Position numbers and translations under genes: made by a program. This document shows, in pieces, positions 1 to 12,349 of a stretch of DNA of 64,000 nt. The notes beneath the pieces are model-generated. The model searched no databases. It saw only the letters and a list, made by a program, of their open reading frames with translations, and was not told the origin of the DNA. The first letter of the stretch is position 1; every line of letters starts with the position of its first letter. The DNA is from Linum tenue (taxonomy: Eukaryota > Streptophyta > Magnoliopsida > Malpighiales > Linaceae), in contig CAMGYJ010000005.1 of assembly GCA_946122785.1 (NCBI GenBank), positions 67,964,200 through 68,028,199 on the forward strand, given 5' to 3'.

Positions 1-1211
1 ATGAGTTTAAACTAAAACAGAAAGAAAGCAATAAATTATCCGGTTTCCTGAAGCAAGAGAAGAGTCACTCGGGAATGAGTCCCCCTAGCTCCTTAGATTG
101 ATTTGCTATTGATTAAATTGCGGAAGATCCGACAGTATCATGGAATCTCTTAAGCAGACCAAGCCCTCTTAGACAAACTAACCGGCAGACGACTAGTCTT
201 CACCGGGATAGAAAGCTAAGGCAATTAACACAGAACTCCACTACTGGAACCAGATTCCAGTACAAAGCAATGAATCGACTAACTCTTGTATAATCAATTC
301 ACGCCTATGGATTGAAGAAACTCTAACAACCTAATCAGATTCTATCTATCTCAAGTTGCAGCAAAAATCAAAAGAAGTTGATCAGGATTCAATTGACTCT
401 ATAAACACACTTCAATCAATTATAACAAACAGTATATATATCCAAAAGTCATTACAACTCAAATCCGTAACACGTGGAACTAGGGTTCTTCATAACCAAG
501 CGAGAGATAGGTCTACTCCATAGAGAGAGAGTAGAAAACAACAATAAGAGGAATCATACTCATAATGATGTATACGATAAGCTCTGGGATGATAATCTTC
601 ACTCCAAGGCCGAAATCCATGCTTGATTGATGAAACCCAGCTATAGAATTGATCCTAGGGTTTGTTCTTCACACTTTCTCTCTCTAAGGCTATGTTTTTT
701 CTCTAAAAATTTGAATCCTCTCTCAGAGACCCAAAATTGGTTTAAAACCGAGAAAATCGCGACCACACGACCATGTGGAATCAGTATGTGCCCGTGCAAC
801 TCGCCAAAATGCGACGTTTGATTAAGTGACTTGTAATGCGCTGCACGGCCAGAACTGCACTACCGTGTGAAAATCCAGCCAGCCCGTGTGGAGTCTCGGT
901 GAATCCCACAATGCCAAAAGGGGCACTTTCATGGCCTGTACCGCCTTGACCATGCAAAAGGGTGCCGCACGACCAAGTTGTACGGCCGTGTGAAAATATG
1001 GTCAGGCCGTGCGGCTGACTCTCCTTCCCATCAACTATCCAAACTTCATCCAATTGACCCCGAACTCATGCCCAAGCCTTCATTCACATACTAGGACTTG
1101 AAATATCAAAAACAAGAACACCCTAGCGTGAAATCGGCCTAAAACACGAGAGACGAGGCTCAAACAGTATAAGAATAGTGGACAAAAATATGTGTAAACA
1201 TCGAGTCATCA
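1..1211 (-). repeat. AthA 3' LTR, truncated by the window start
   Basis: Sequence ending ...GAGTCATCA at 1211 is followed at once by a polypurine-tract complement, so this is the 3' LTR of a minus-strand element. It shares blocks with the AthE1 LTRs at 26452 and 52663, for example the stretch with GTCACTCGGGAATGAG near 64 and the GATCCGACAG block near 127, but is clearly diverged from them. The outer end and target duplication lie outside the window. Positions 760-1020 carry degenerate copies of the CACACGGCCGTGTG palindrome discussed under findings. Confidence 0.85.
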
Positions 1212-1224
1212 AATTCCCCCACAC
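1212..1224 (-). promoter_or_regulatory. AthA polypurine tract (PPT1)
   Basis: On the minus strand this reads GTGTGGGGGAATT directly before the LTR, the expected position for the plus-strand primer of reverse transcription. The same motif abuts the 3' LTRs of AthE1, AthE2 and AthE3. Confidence 0.85.
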
Positions 1225-2990
1225 TTAACTGTTTGCTTGTCCCCAAGCAAACCAAGTCAGACACAAGGTAAGCTCAAAATATTTTTACTATGCAAACTCC
1301 AGGGACATATCATTTGGGCACAAAACACGTGAATCATACTGGATTTTAGACATCATCACATGGACACCTCAACGGAAACATAGACAACCACCACATATGA
1401 TATTCGAGTGCATTAAAATCGAGTAAAGAAAGAGTCTCCCTTTTGTTCACCAACCAGCATAGACTCGACTTAACCACTTATTCAAGATAGTCACCTTATG
1501 CATAAAACTCAAGACATCAGAATCAAGATCGAGCAATCTAGGTCCTCACCAGGGCAAAGAATGTAAGGAGGATAAGGAAATGAATCGCTCACTCTCAACC
1601 AGTGGGGTCAGGACAATTTGATGAAAAAATGTGCATGCTGATTCTCTCAATCCTAACGTCTCTTCACCATGATGGTAGCCTCTAAATGCTAGAGTTCACA
1701 TATTGAGTGTCACCACTAACTATTTAGGAGATCTTAGACACGTGTTCAGATGACTGGCTAGGGTCTTGGACATGGGAAAAAGGCCTTTTAAGTGGTGGAA
1801 GAATTCATAGCACAAGGTTCCACAGTTCCATAACCAACCAAAGTCACAATCATTCAAATTGTGAAGGAGGTCAGAACGTGTTGGTATTTCTAAGCCAGAC
1901 TACTAAGAAACACTATGTAATGGGCATGATTCAGATTTTTGTGGTGCCTCTCTTTTGTTTTGTTTTTTTAGAGAACCACCACTTTTACACAATTATATCC
2001 TTGCAAGCACATGACCAATTTTTCATTTAAGAATTACCTCCAACCCTCATATTATTTCTAGCAGCAACAGCAGAAAACATGCAAAAACCACTCTGTGGAA
2101 CCTCTAAGAGATGCAAAAGGGTGATTTTTCATTGTAGACCGAAAGAAGGAAAGTTACATGGCTCAAAGGGGCTGACTAGGGGTATGACACACCGGACATT
2201 CAATTTGGTCGTGGGCTAATCCTATGCCTCTTCATCCTAATTAGTGACAATGTGAATGGTACACATCATGGAAGAGGGATCTATCGCACAAGAAAGAAAC
2301 GAGTAGGCTCAAATCTCACATGGCTACCTACATGCTCTATCTCTCATTCTGATTCCCTGATCTAGATGCATGAATGCCTGTAGAAAATAAGTGCTCAATC
2401 CAAGTCACAGTTGGTAAACAAACAGTTGAAACACTGAACCCCTACACAATTCTACTGCACATCACAGTCATCATTATAGGTTGTCCGAGTCACAATCTAG
2501 TTGTTATGCATAAATTATAACAACCATTCAATTAACCACATACCACAGTGCCCATATGATTATGCAAACATCAGTACTTGGATCCCTCAAATCTCAAGAT
2601 TCGGACAGTGGACTAGGCTCCAAGCACACAAACTCATCTATACAGTCAAAGAGAAACACCCCCCCCCCCCCACACACACACACTTGAACACGACATTGCC
2701 CTCAATGGAGCAAAGGGAAATATAAGGGGAACAATGTTACCGAGAAAACGGATTGGCGGGGGAATGGAAATGGGATCAGTCATCAGGGGTAGACTGGAAG
2801 GTGGACCAGTTTCTGCAAGAGAGGATCACGAAAAAAAAGCACTAGAACAATATGCGTTAGGGATAAGTGCTCGCCCAGATGAGCACAAGACGAAAATCCA
2901 CAAATGACGCAGTTTAGGCTCCGCACACACATGGGGAAAACAAAAGTACTCAAAACACACAAAAACACTCAAAGGGACTACGAGTACAGA
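1225..2990 (-). other. AthA 3' noncoding region with second polypurine tract and stem
   Basis: There is no gene here. The region matches the equivalent part of AthE1 (27816-29662) in many blocks. It holds a second C-rich/CACA tract at 2658-2690 followed by ACGACATTGCCCTCAATGGA (PPT2), and beside it an inverted pair, CTTGGATCC (2577-2585) with GGCTCCAAG (2616-2624), one mismatch from a perfect stem. The poly-C/CA run at 2658-2684 is a microsatellite expansion of PPT2. Confidence 0.7.
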
Positions 2991-4260
2991 CTACTTGTGG
3001 TCGAGGTCGTCAAAGTTGATTTCCGCCATGAACGCATCGTCACCGGCTAGCTGGGGTGGAAGTGGGGAATCCTCCCAAGGAGTCCTTAATACTGGCGGGG
3101 TCCCCGAAACTAGTTCTAAAAGGTGTTGTTGGACCTCCTGCATCCGGCGAGCCCGGCTCCGCTCGCGCTCGATGTGGGCAAGGGTGATGCCCTGCTAGGC
3201 CTCCATACGGTCGAGGTGCTCGTCATAGGCAGCCATACAGGTGGTATACTCGGCCTGGTGGGCCGAGTACTGATACTGGAATTGGAGCTGATGGTCGACG
3301 AGCTGCTAGTTCTGAAGACTCAGCAGCTGGAACTAGTGAGAAAAATAATCCTGGGACAGGAAAGAAGAGCTGCTACCCCCATGCACATATGTGCTCTAGT
3401 GGGAAGTGGGGTGGTCGGCAGCAACATCCACATCCTCGGGGGAAGCATCTTGATCAGCCGCAAGTAGGTCGGGAATGGGCGGGACGGGCAGGCCTTCCCA
3501 AAAGACTAGGTGCTATCCTGCTCCGTGCAATCATGATAAGAGATCTGGAAGTTTCGGCCAACATGGTGATTATGGTGTACAGTGGAGGGTTCCCAGAGTC
3601 ACCGCACTCTTGGCGAAAGTCCTCGTCAAGACAGATCCTAGGTGGAGGTTGTGGTGGAGAGTGCGAATTGAATGAATGAAGTAGAGAGACCGCCTGGTTA
3701 GGGTGCTGGCAGGCTCGTTGCTCGGAGCATAAGACTTTATTAGCAAGTGGTGGAGCAGGCTATTCTCGATCTGCAGAGTGGTGGCCTTCATCCGGCCAGC
3801 AGTGAAGAGGTCTTGAGAAGGCAGCACTAGTTGGCGGTGCAGGGCTGTGAAGGAAACACCGGCGGGATTAATGACCTCGGTGACATAATCATCGCCATCA
3901 TTGAGGTCGAGGTCGAAAGCGGCTACAAACTCGTGGTAGCTCATAGAGAGAGGTTCACCGCCCAACCTAAACTTGATCGCCCCACTGTCCATCCAATCTG
4001 TTGTCTCGGTGTGCACAAAGGTTGAGTAGAACTCGATCACCAACTCGTAGTAGACCTTATCGTGCACAGTCAGCAAGCGGCGCCACGCTCGGTTGCAAGC
4101 AATAGCATGGAGGGCGTCATATCAGTTAATCTTCTGGAATTCCCTCTTGCTCCAACAATGATGCTTCCCGAACTTAGCCACCAGAACGCTTGAATTGATC
4201 CTTGTGGGGTCCCGACCTCAGATCACTAATGAACTGATGCCTAAGGTTTGGCTTCGACAT
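2991..4260 (-). pseudogene. AthA third ORF (ATHILA ORF-1-like protein), broken
   Basis: This is the extra ORF that Athila elements carry after integrase. The ATG at 4260 lies four bases after a good splice acceptor (TTTCTTGCAG). It reads about 24 residues to a stop; a different frame is then open from 4076 to 3570, with the ATHILA ORF-1-type core (FYSTFVH, FRLGGEPLSMSYHEF, LHHLLIKSYAPS, RRSLYFIHSI, HLGSVLTRTF). The C-terminal tail, DAFMAEINFDDLDHK, ends at 2991 in another frame and matches the tails in AthE1 and AthE2. At least two frameshifts and one stop make it non-functional. The family assignment is from memory of the ORF-1 family; the role of the protein is not established. Confidence 0.75.
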
Positions 4261-4344
4261 GTTCCTGCAAGAAAGTGACCAAAGTGGAGACAAAAGAACC
4301 ATGTGAAAGGTCAATCACACCCCCACACTTAATAACAGAACATA
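4261..4344 (-). other. 3' part and acceptor of the AthA third-ORF intron
   Basis: On the minus strand a pyrimidine-rich run ends in TTGCAG, with the exon resuming at 4264. The matching donor is at 12749, across Gyp1. Removing Gyp1 and one target duplication leaves an intron of about 475 nt, close to the 455 nt predicted in AthP (62152-62606). A PPT-like ACACCCCCACACTTAA block also lies here (about 4317-4332). Confidence 0.55.
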
Positions 4345-6807
4345 TGAAACATCCCACCTCTTTGAATTTGGAAAAAGACATTTCTACCCTGGGGTATAAT
4401 TAAAAATGTCAAATAACACAAGTTTAAATAAAATACCAAACTCAAATATCTTAATATCTCAATTGAAAGCCCTAAACACGTGGGCAAAACTTAAATCATC
4501 CAAAAGAAATGAATCTCCAATCTTTAACTCTTAACCATAAAGTCTTAATAACTTGAAAAAGTTCTTCGATGCTTACTCTGACGCCTGGCTCGACATCTCT
4601 CAACGACGATGGTGTTGAGCTCCTCTAGCTTGCTGATCACGGACTGGCTGGTTAGGATTTCCTCCTCTACGATCTGGTGAGTGAGTTGGGGTCAGTCTAC
4701 GCCCTTACGATAAAATCTATAGTACTCTAGTATTCTTCTCTAAACACTTAACTTCTACTAGTGGAAGTCGTTTTGTACTTCCACTCTTAACAATCTTAAC
4801 TCATAAAATTATTTGGGAGTTAAAGTTACTCTCCCTTCTTAAAGCTCAAAATTTGACTTAAATATTTTGACTGACACGGGGATCCCTCACTAGCTAGTCC
4901 GGTTGCCAACTCATACGTATGAGAAGCCATTCAGGCTTTCCTTAAACTTAAACTTAGTTAGGGAAGTCGTAACGATTTATCCCCCTAACATCTTAAACTT
5001 ATCGTGGTGTCTCTTCACCACGATTCTCAAGGGCATAACTGCTGCACATCTTAAAAGCTCAAGAGCATAACTGCTGCTCTATCTCAAAATGTCTCAAAAG
5101 GCAACGGACTGGCGCTAGTGACTAAAAACACTTAAAACGACTTCACCTTCTTGAAGGTGAGTTACTTCTTTAAAAAGAACTTGTTTCTTAACTTGAACAA
5201 TAACTTGTAAACGTAACGCTTTATTTTAAATAAGAACTCGTGCACATTCACATCAAACATAGCTCAAACAAACTCACATATCATCAACCATAGCACAATC
5301 AAACAACGACAATCGCTTCATCAAAATACTTAAGGCTTGTAATTCTTGAAAGAACACGTAAGGCATAGAATTTACCCCCTTTACACTCACCTTGCAAAGA
5401 TGACTCCTCGATTCCTTACTCGAAGAAATCCCTCCTAACCGAATTATCTCGGTGAACCTATTAATAAGAAAGTCATCTCCTTAGTCGACCTTTCTCGATT
5501 TAGAAAACCCTTTTGGGTCACTAGAACCTCCTCTCCTCAACATCCAGCACTCGAGACTCGCTCCCAAGGTCCCTTAACCCCCTTTAAAATTTTTCTAAAA
5601 ACAATCCCTTCAAAACCGACCACTTTTCCTAATTATTTTAGTCTTGGACGAATTTTCGACCTAACTTTAACCCTCTTAAAAATTAGGATAATAATTTTCC
5701 AACATCAATCATGAGTACTTATACCCTGAAAAATTATCAAACCCTTAAAAAACCCTCGGAAATATTTTTATTTAATTAAAACGAATGTTCGAACAATTTC
5801 TAAAATTAAAAATACATCTTCAAAAATCCCTAAATTAAATTACAGCCATCTCCTAGACCTTCCTCAATTTATAAAATTTTAAAACTCAGGAACAAACCCC
5901 CATAAAGATTCGAAACAATTTAAACCATCTAAACCAACTTTCTGAAAATTCCCAGCAGCTTTAGTGACCACCCACATTCTGTCACTAAAGGCCTGAATGT
6001 CTGTTGCTAAAACCTCAGAATTGCACCCTCACGAAAAATCCCCAAATTAATCGATTTAACTCAAAGGGATCGAGTTCCCTTACCTCTAGATCGTGCCTAG
6101 CCCTAGGTTGGACGACCCGGGACAGTGATCTCCTCGTTGATCGAACCCTCAACGTCACCGCTAATAAAAACCCGAGCTTCGAATTAGTCTAATGATGAAT
6201 CGAGTTTAGAAACCACGAGGGGGTTCGTGATCCTTACCTAGCAACACGAGGGGTATGGGATCGAGATCGGGATCGGGTGCGAACCCTTCTTCTTTTCCTC
6301 TCGCCGCGCGGGGCTGGGGATTGGGCGGCAGTGAGTTTGGGGTTTCTCGCTGGGGGTCTTTTCTTTTGCTTGGGGAAAAAAATAATGACAGCCGCTCGGT
6401 GGGGAATTGGGCAAATATTGGAGGGCGGCGGTGATGATATGCTTGGGGAATTAGAGAGGGTCGGGTTTGGGGGTAAAGGGCGGCGGTGGTCTGTTTCTCC
6501 CGGGGAAGTTGAGAGGGCGGCGCAAGGTCTGGGGAATTTCTTTGCTTGGGGAAAATAGGCGGGTCTGGGGAAACAAAAGGTGGGGCTGGGAAAAAGATTG
6601 GGAGGCCGATGGTTTAATTGAGGGGCCGCTCGGCCCCAGGTCGGCTTTTTACTTTATTTTTTCTCATGATAATAATAATAAGATAATAATAATATTAATA
6701 TTATTATTATTACTACTAATCCGCGATTGCAACTTTTAGTACGCAACTGTCAACCCAACCGATCACGTATTATGGTCGAACCATAACCCAAAATTCGGAG
6801 TGTTCCA
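4345..6807 (-). repeat. Gyp1 3' LTR (full-length copy, 2463 bp)
   Basis: It starts TGAAACATCCCACC and ends GGAGTGTTCCA. It is the longer LTR: about 1.1 kb (roughly 4660-5765) and a segment near 6620-6690 are absent from the other copy. The tail includes an AT-rich (ATT)n microsatellite at about 6664-6720. No gene is present; the GC-rich open frames at 6277-6739 are LTR sequence. Confidence 0.93.
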
Positions 6808-6821
6808 TTTCCTCCACCCTT
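6808..6821 (-). promoter_or_regulatory. Gyp1 polypurine tract
   Basis: The minus strand reads AAGGGTGGAGGAAA directly before the 3' LTR, a normal plus-strand primer site. Sequence from 6822 to 7083 is a short noncoding 3' region. Confidence 0.75.
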
Positions 6822-7083
6822 ATAAAAATTTCGTCCCCAAAATTTGAACGGTAGAGCAATCACTTGAACGATTTAATGCTGAATTCAAAGGAACGGTGCT
6901 AGTAGGGATATAACATTTCCCTCTCCCTTAAGAAATTTCGACCTCGAAATTGTAGGTTGAACTGGGTTGGTAGCTATCGTGAAACCGGACTGAACCCCCA
7001 GTTCTTATTATTGAAAAATCGAGAAATGGGAACTAAAAAGAGTACTAAAAGTGAGAGTACACAGAAATTCACCCACTAACGAT

Positions 7084-9711
7084 CTAAACACCAAAAAACA
7101 ACTCTGGGTACTTCTCTCTCATGCTACTCTCTGTCTCCCAAGTCGCAGCCTCGCTGCCCTGGTTTCTCCATACCACCTTTACCATGGCAATCTTCTTCCT
7201 CCTCAACTCCTTTTCCTACCTATCCACAATCTGGATTGGAACCTCCTCATAGGTCAAATCATCTTCCAACTGGATGTCCTCGTGTCTGATCACATGCTCT
7301 GGGTTGGATCGATACGCCCTTAGCATGCTGATGTGGAAAACGTCGTGGATCCTAGATAGGCTGGGAGGTAAGGCTAGTCGATGGGCTAAGGGTCCAATGC
7401 GCTCCAACACCTCATATGGGCCGATATATCTCGGACTAACCCTTCTTACTAAATCTCATCACTCCCTTCCAAGGGGACACCCTTAGGAATACCATATCCC
7501 CCACTTCATAACTTCATGGATTCCCAGGCCCTCGGGATTACTCTTATGCCGGTCCTGAGCCGCCTTCAAGTTCCGGCGAATCAACTCCACCTTCGCCACT
7601 GCCTTCTATACCATCTCCAGATCCTCTAGCTGTCGCACGCCCTCTGCATCCCAGTACAATGGTGTAGGACACTTCCTGCCATACAATACCTCATATGGAG
7701 CTGCTTGTATTGAGCTGTGATACTGGTTGTTGTAAGCAAACTCCATTAAAGGTAAATGCTCGTCCCAAGCTCCTTCCATGGTCAAGACACACGCCCTCAA
7801 TAGGTCTTTCAGTGTCTAAATCGTCCTCTCTGACTGCCCATCCGTCTGAGGGTGATATGCGGTAGAGAAGTGAACTTTAGTGCCCATTGCCTTTTGAAGA
7901 CTCACCCAGAATCGTGATGTGAAGCTAGGGTCGCGATCAGACACGATACTAAGTGGAACTCCATGAAATCTCACTATCTCCCTCACATACAGCCTAGCCA
8001 GCTCCTCCAGCCCTGGCTTGAACTTGATGGGTATAAAATGAGCCACCTTCGAGAAGCGGTCCACAATCACCCATACTCCATCATTTCCCCTTGGGGTCTT
8101 CGGTAAACCATACACAAAATCCATGGTGATCTTCTCCTAAGTCCACTGCGGGATCTCCAACGGTAGGTGCTCAATGACTGGAGCTTGATGTTCAGCCTTG
8201 ATCATTTGGCACTCCAAGCATTGGTAGACATGTGTAGCTACCTCCTTCTTCAATCCTGGCCACCAGAAATGCTCCTTGAGGGTACGATACATCTTAGTAG
8301 CCCCAGGGTGCATTACATAGGGTGCAGAGTGAGCCTTGTCCAGAATATCCTTCCTTAGCTTGTCAACATCTGGGACACACAGCCTTCCTTGATACATCAG
8401 TACCCCATCTACCAGTCCAAATTTGGTGTCCTTCCCTTCTAACACTTGCTTCTTGTAATTCTCTAATTCCAAATCTTCACTCTGCTTCTCCTTGATTCGT
8501 TCCTGCAGCATAGGACGAATTTTCAAAGTTTCTAGCAACTTTGTTACCTCCTCTAGCTCCAATTCCACGTTCATGGCCCTCAAAGAGACCAAATCCAGTA
8601 AAGGGCTCTCCCTCTTCTTGCTCAAGGCGTCATCCACCACGTTTGCCTTTCCCGGATGGTACTTAATGGTGCAGTCATAATCGCTCAACAGCTCCATCCA
8701 CCTTCTCTGCCTCATGTTCAACTCCTTCTGATCAGTCAGGTGTTGGAGGCTCTTGTGATCCGTGAAGATGCTGAACGTCTTGCCGTAGAGATAGTGTCTC
8801 CATAAATTCAAGGCAAAGACCACTGCTGCCAACTCCAGGTCATGGGTGGGGTAGTTCACCTCATGGGGCCGTAGCTGCCTCGAGGCATAGGCGATCACCT
8901 TCTTATCCTGCATCAGTACACAACCCAAGCCTTAGTAGGAAGCATCGCTATAGATGGAATACTCCCCACCGCTGGTCGGTAGCGCCAATACCGGTGCAGA
9001 GGTCAGCTTCTCCTTCAGCAACTCAAACGCCGTTTGACACTTCTCGTCCCAAATAAATGCCTTCCCCTTCTGCAATAGCTGTGTCATGGGTCGTGCAATG
9101 CTGGAGAACCCTTCCACAAACCTCCGGTAGTACCTAGCTAAACCCAGAAAACTCCGCACTTCGGAAACATTCTTTGGTGGAGCCCAGTTTGTTACAGCTT
9201 CGATCTTCTTGGGATTTACTTCAACTCCCCGTCCCGAAATCATGTGACCCAAGAACAAGACCTCCTCCAACCAAAAGTCACACTTCGAGAACTTGGCGTA
9301 TATCTTCTCCTCTTTCAATTTCTGCAAAACCACTCTAAGATGTTCTTCGTGCTCCACCTTACTTCTCGAGTAGATGAGTATGTCATCTATGAAGACGATG
9401 AAAAACTTGTCCAAATACTCATGAAGAACCCGGTTCATCAGTGCCATAAAAGCTTCCGGTGCATTGGTAAGTCTGAACGGCATGACCAAGAATTCGTAAT
9501 GACCAAGAACCCGGTTTGCCTCGAATTCGTGCCCCGCTACGGTGATAAAACAATCCCGAATGACTAAGTCCACTATAAGGGTATCCCCCACTGGGGTCTT
9601 AACCCCCAAATTCTGCCCCAACCTCACAAATGGGACTCCTAGGGTTCTAGCAAGCTTGGTAGAAATTAAAGAGTGCGTGGAACCGAAATCAAATAATACA
9701 AAAGCGGGCTA
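7084..9711 (-). pseudogene. Gyp1 pol: protease remnant, RT, RNase H, integrase, chromodomain
   Basis: All parts lie in one minus-strand frame interrupted by stops. In order: a protease remnant where the usual D-S/T-G reads [11 protein letters not shown] (about 9695); a direct jump from GHEFEANRV to the RT motif [10 protein letters not shown] (about 9500), showing loss of the rest of protease and the RT fingers; the RT catalytic FIDDILIYS; RNase H with [10 protein letters not shown]; the integrase zinc region and core ([31 protein letters not shown]); and a chromodomain-like tail (KVVWRNQGSEAATWETE) ending at 7084. In-frame stops occur near 8930, 8130, 7805, in the 7415-7605 interval and at about 7213. 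The missing RT segment means no activity is possible. Confidence 0.9.
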
Positions 9712-10812
9712 GTGGTAAAGCGAGATCATACCAGTCACCACCTCAGGTGCAGCGTCAGCTTCTTCTCTCCTCATGGCAAACAGTCTTGGTTGCCCCGATG
9801 CTTGAGATCCTTGCCCTCGATCTCGCTCATTGCGGTTGAACCGCCCTGCATTTCCTCCCTGCTGGTGATAAGACCGGTTTGGCTGGTTGCCAAACTGTTG
9901 TCCGGTCTGAGTTCTTCCTCCTCCGCCCGGACTGATTGTTCGGACTGGGCTCTCCCCTGTCCTCCTCTCTTAGGGCAATCTCTGGCATAGTGGCCCGGCT
10001 AGTTGCAGTGATAGCAGATGCCTCCCAGATGCACCTTACACTCCCCCGGGTGAGTTCTCCCACATTGGTTGCATGTGTCCCGAGGAATGTAGGTCGGCCC
10101 TGATCTGGTTGAGCCGGCCTGACTCTGGGTGGCCCCATAGTAGCTCTAGGATGGTCTTCTTCTCTGCTGACTCGGTTGTCCTAGGTCTCTCAGACAGGCT
10201 AGCAGCCTTTCTCTTATTCCCATCACGTTGCATTCCCTCCGCATACAGAGCTGTATCCGCCCTCTCCAATCGAAGAGCCGCCTGATAGATCTCTTCCCTG
10301 TTGTTCCAATTCAGTATACTCAGTTGACGCCGGAAAGCAGGCTTCAGACTCTCCAGGTAATGGGTGCGTTGAGCTGCTACATCTTGAAATTGAGGCCCTC
10401 CATAGGTCAGTAGCTTGTCAAACCTGGCCGTGTACTCAGTCACGCTTTCCCTGCCTTCATTGCCCCACTTCTGCCCGATCAGGAGAAATTCCCTCTGCTT
10501 CCCGATCCGGTAAGCCTCCAGTATAAAGTGGTATTTGAACAACTGCACGAACTCTGGCCAAGTGATGGCCGGTGGATCCTCTCGACTAGCTTGCTGGGTA
10601 GTCCACCAGTTGTATGCAGCGTCCTGCAGCAAGGACAGTGTCAGCAGTACTCTGTCCTCATCATCAGCTCTCATCTCGACCAGCATACGAGTGACCTTAG
10701 CTAGCCACAGCTCTACTTCTATGGGGTCTGTTGAACGCCCACCCTTAAAATCTTCCACCTTTCTCTTCCGGAACCCTACATAGTCTGGTGGACGTCTCTC
10801 TAGTAATGGCAT
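9712..10812 (-). pseudogene. Gyp1 gag
   Basis: The N-terminal 250 or so residues (10812 to about 10060) form a typical Retrotrans_gag domain: FKGGRSTDPIEVELWL, AYNWWTTQQ, WPEFVQLFKYHF, and SVTEYTARFDKL. The reading frame then shifts. In the shifted frame a nucleocapsid CCHC knuckle (CYHCN-stop-PGHYARDC) follows, with a TAG at 10001-9999 where a codon is expected. Another shift returns to the protease frame before 9711. The protein would coat element RNA in particles if intact. Confidence 0.88.
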
Positions 10813-11040
10813 CGGTGGTGTGGGGTGCGGTCCAAAACTTGCACTGTAGACGCATAGGGTTTCGTTAGATCTCAGTTATTTCTTCCTTGATATGGTTTAG
10901 AGTAGACTGGAGATTCTAAATTCTTAAAAGAAATCCTTGACTTGTTTGGCCAAACTTTGACTTGAAATCTTTAAAACAAATCCTTTAAAAACTAAGACCG
11001 ACATTCCAATATTTCTTGGGAACCAAGAAACAGAGGAAGA

Positions 11041-11055
11041 CCGGCTCTAATACCA
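11041..11055 (-). promoter_or_regulatory. Gyp1 primer binding site (tRNA-Met type)
   Basis: The minus strand reads TGGTATTAGAGCCGG three bases inside the 5' LTR. It differs by one base from the common TGGTATCAGAGC initiator-Met site. Positions 10813-11040 are the untranslated leader. Confidence 0.75.
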
Positions 11056-11058
11056 AAA

Positions 11059-12349
11059 TGAAACATCCCACCTCTTTGAATTTGGAAAAAGACATTTCTA
11101 CCCCGGGGTATAATTAAAAATATCAAATAACACAAGTTTAAATAAAATACCAAACTCAAATATCTTAATATCTCAATTTGAAGCCCTAAACACGTGGGCA
11201 AAACTTAAATCATCCAAAAGAAATGAATCTCCAATCTTTAACTCTTAATCATAAAGTCTTAATAACTTGAAAAAGTTCTCCGATGCTTACTCTGACGCCT
11301 GGCTCGACATCTCTCAGCGACGATGGTGTTGAGCTCCTCTAGCATGCTGATCACGGACTGGCTGGTTAGGATTTTTATTTAATTAAAACGAATGTTCGAA
11401 CAATTTCTAAAATTAAAAATACATCTTCAAAAATCTCCAAATTAAATTACAGCCATCTCCTAGACCTCCCTCAATTTATAAAATTTTAAAACTCAGGAAC
11501 GAACCCCCATAAAGTCTCGAAACAATTTAAACCATCTAAACCAAATTTTCTGAAAATTCCCAGCAGCTTTAGTGACCACCCCACATTCTGTCACTAAAGG
11601 CCTGAACGTCTATTGCTAAAACCTCAGAATTGCACCCTCACGAAAAATCCTCAAATTAATCGATTTAACTCAAAGGGATCGAGTTCCCTTACCTCTAGAT
11701 CGTGCCTAGGCCTAGGTTGGACGACCTGGGACGGTGATCTCCTCGTTGATCGAACCCTCAACGTCACCGCTAATAAAAACCCGAGCTTCGAATTAGTCTA
11801 ACGATGAATCGAGTTTAGAAACCACGAAGGGGTTCGTGATCCTTACCTAGCAACATGAGGGGGATGGGATCAGGATCGGGATCGGGTGCGACCCCTTCTT
11901 CTTTTCCTCTCGCCGCGCGGGGCTGGGGATTTGGCGGCGGTGATTTTGGGGTTTCTCGCTGGGGGTCTTTTCTTTTGCTTGGGGAAAAAAATAATGGCAG
12001 CCCCTCGGTGGGGAATTGGGAAAATATTGGAGGGCGGCGGTGATTATATGCTTGGGGAATTAGAGAGGGTCGAGTTTGTGGTAAAGGGCGGCGATGGTCT
12101 ATTTCTCCCGGGGAAGTTGAGAGGGCGGCGCAAGGTCTGGGGAATTTCTTTGCTTGGGGAAAATAGGCGGGTCTGGGGAAACAAAAGGCGGGGCTGGGAA
12201 AAAGATTGGGAGGCCGAGGGTTTAATTGGGGAATTACTATTATTATTATTATTACTACTAATCCGCGATTTCAACTTTTAGTACGCAACTGTCAACCCAA
12301 CCGATCACGTATTATGGTCGAACCATAACCCAAAATTCGGGGTGTTCCA
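11059..12349 (-). repeat. Gyp1 5' LTR (shortened copy, 1291 bp)
   Basis: It has the same ends as the left LTR but lacks about 1.1 kb at GGTTAGGATTT (11365-11375), where the two deletion edges share ATTT. The remainder aligns closely to 4345-6807, including the GC-rich block 11850-12230. Confidence 0.93.

Larger units (their letters stand above)
4345..12349 (-). mobile_element. Gyp1, chromodomain-type Ty3/gypsy retrotransposon
   Basis: The element begins TG at 4345 and ends CA at 12349, flanked by the 5-bp duplication ACATA (4340-4344 and 12350-12354). The right copy is the 5' LTR. A primer site of the initiator-Met type (11041-11055) and a polypurine tract at 6808-6821 bound the interior. 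Gag, protease, RT, RNase H, integrase and a chromodomain-like tail can be read on the minus strand, placing it with the Del/Tekay-like chromoviruses. Internal deletion and stop codons make it non-autonomous. It inserted into the intron ahead of the AthA third ORF. Confidence 0.93.

Noticed and set aside
6277..6739. Open frames in GC-rich sequence (also 11855-12281)
   Set aside because: Both lie at the same place in the two Gyp1 LTRs, differ in frame and have no protein similarity.
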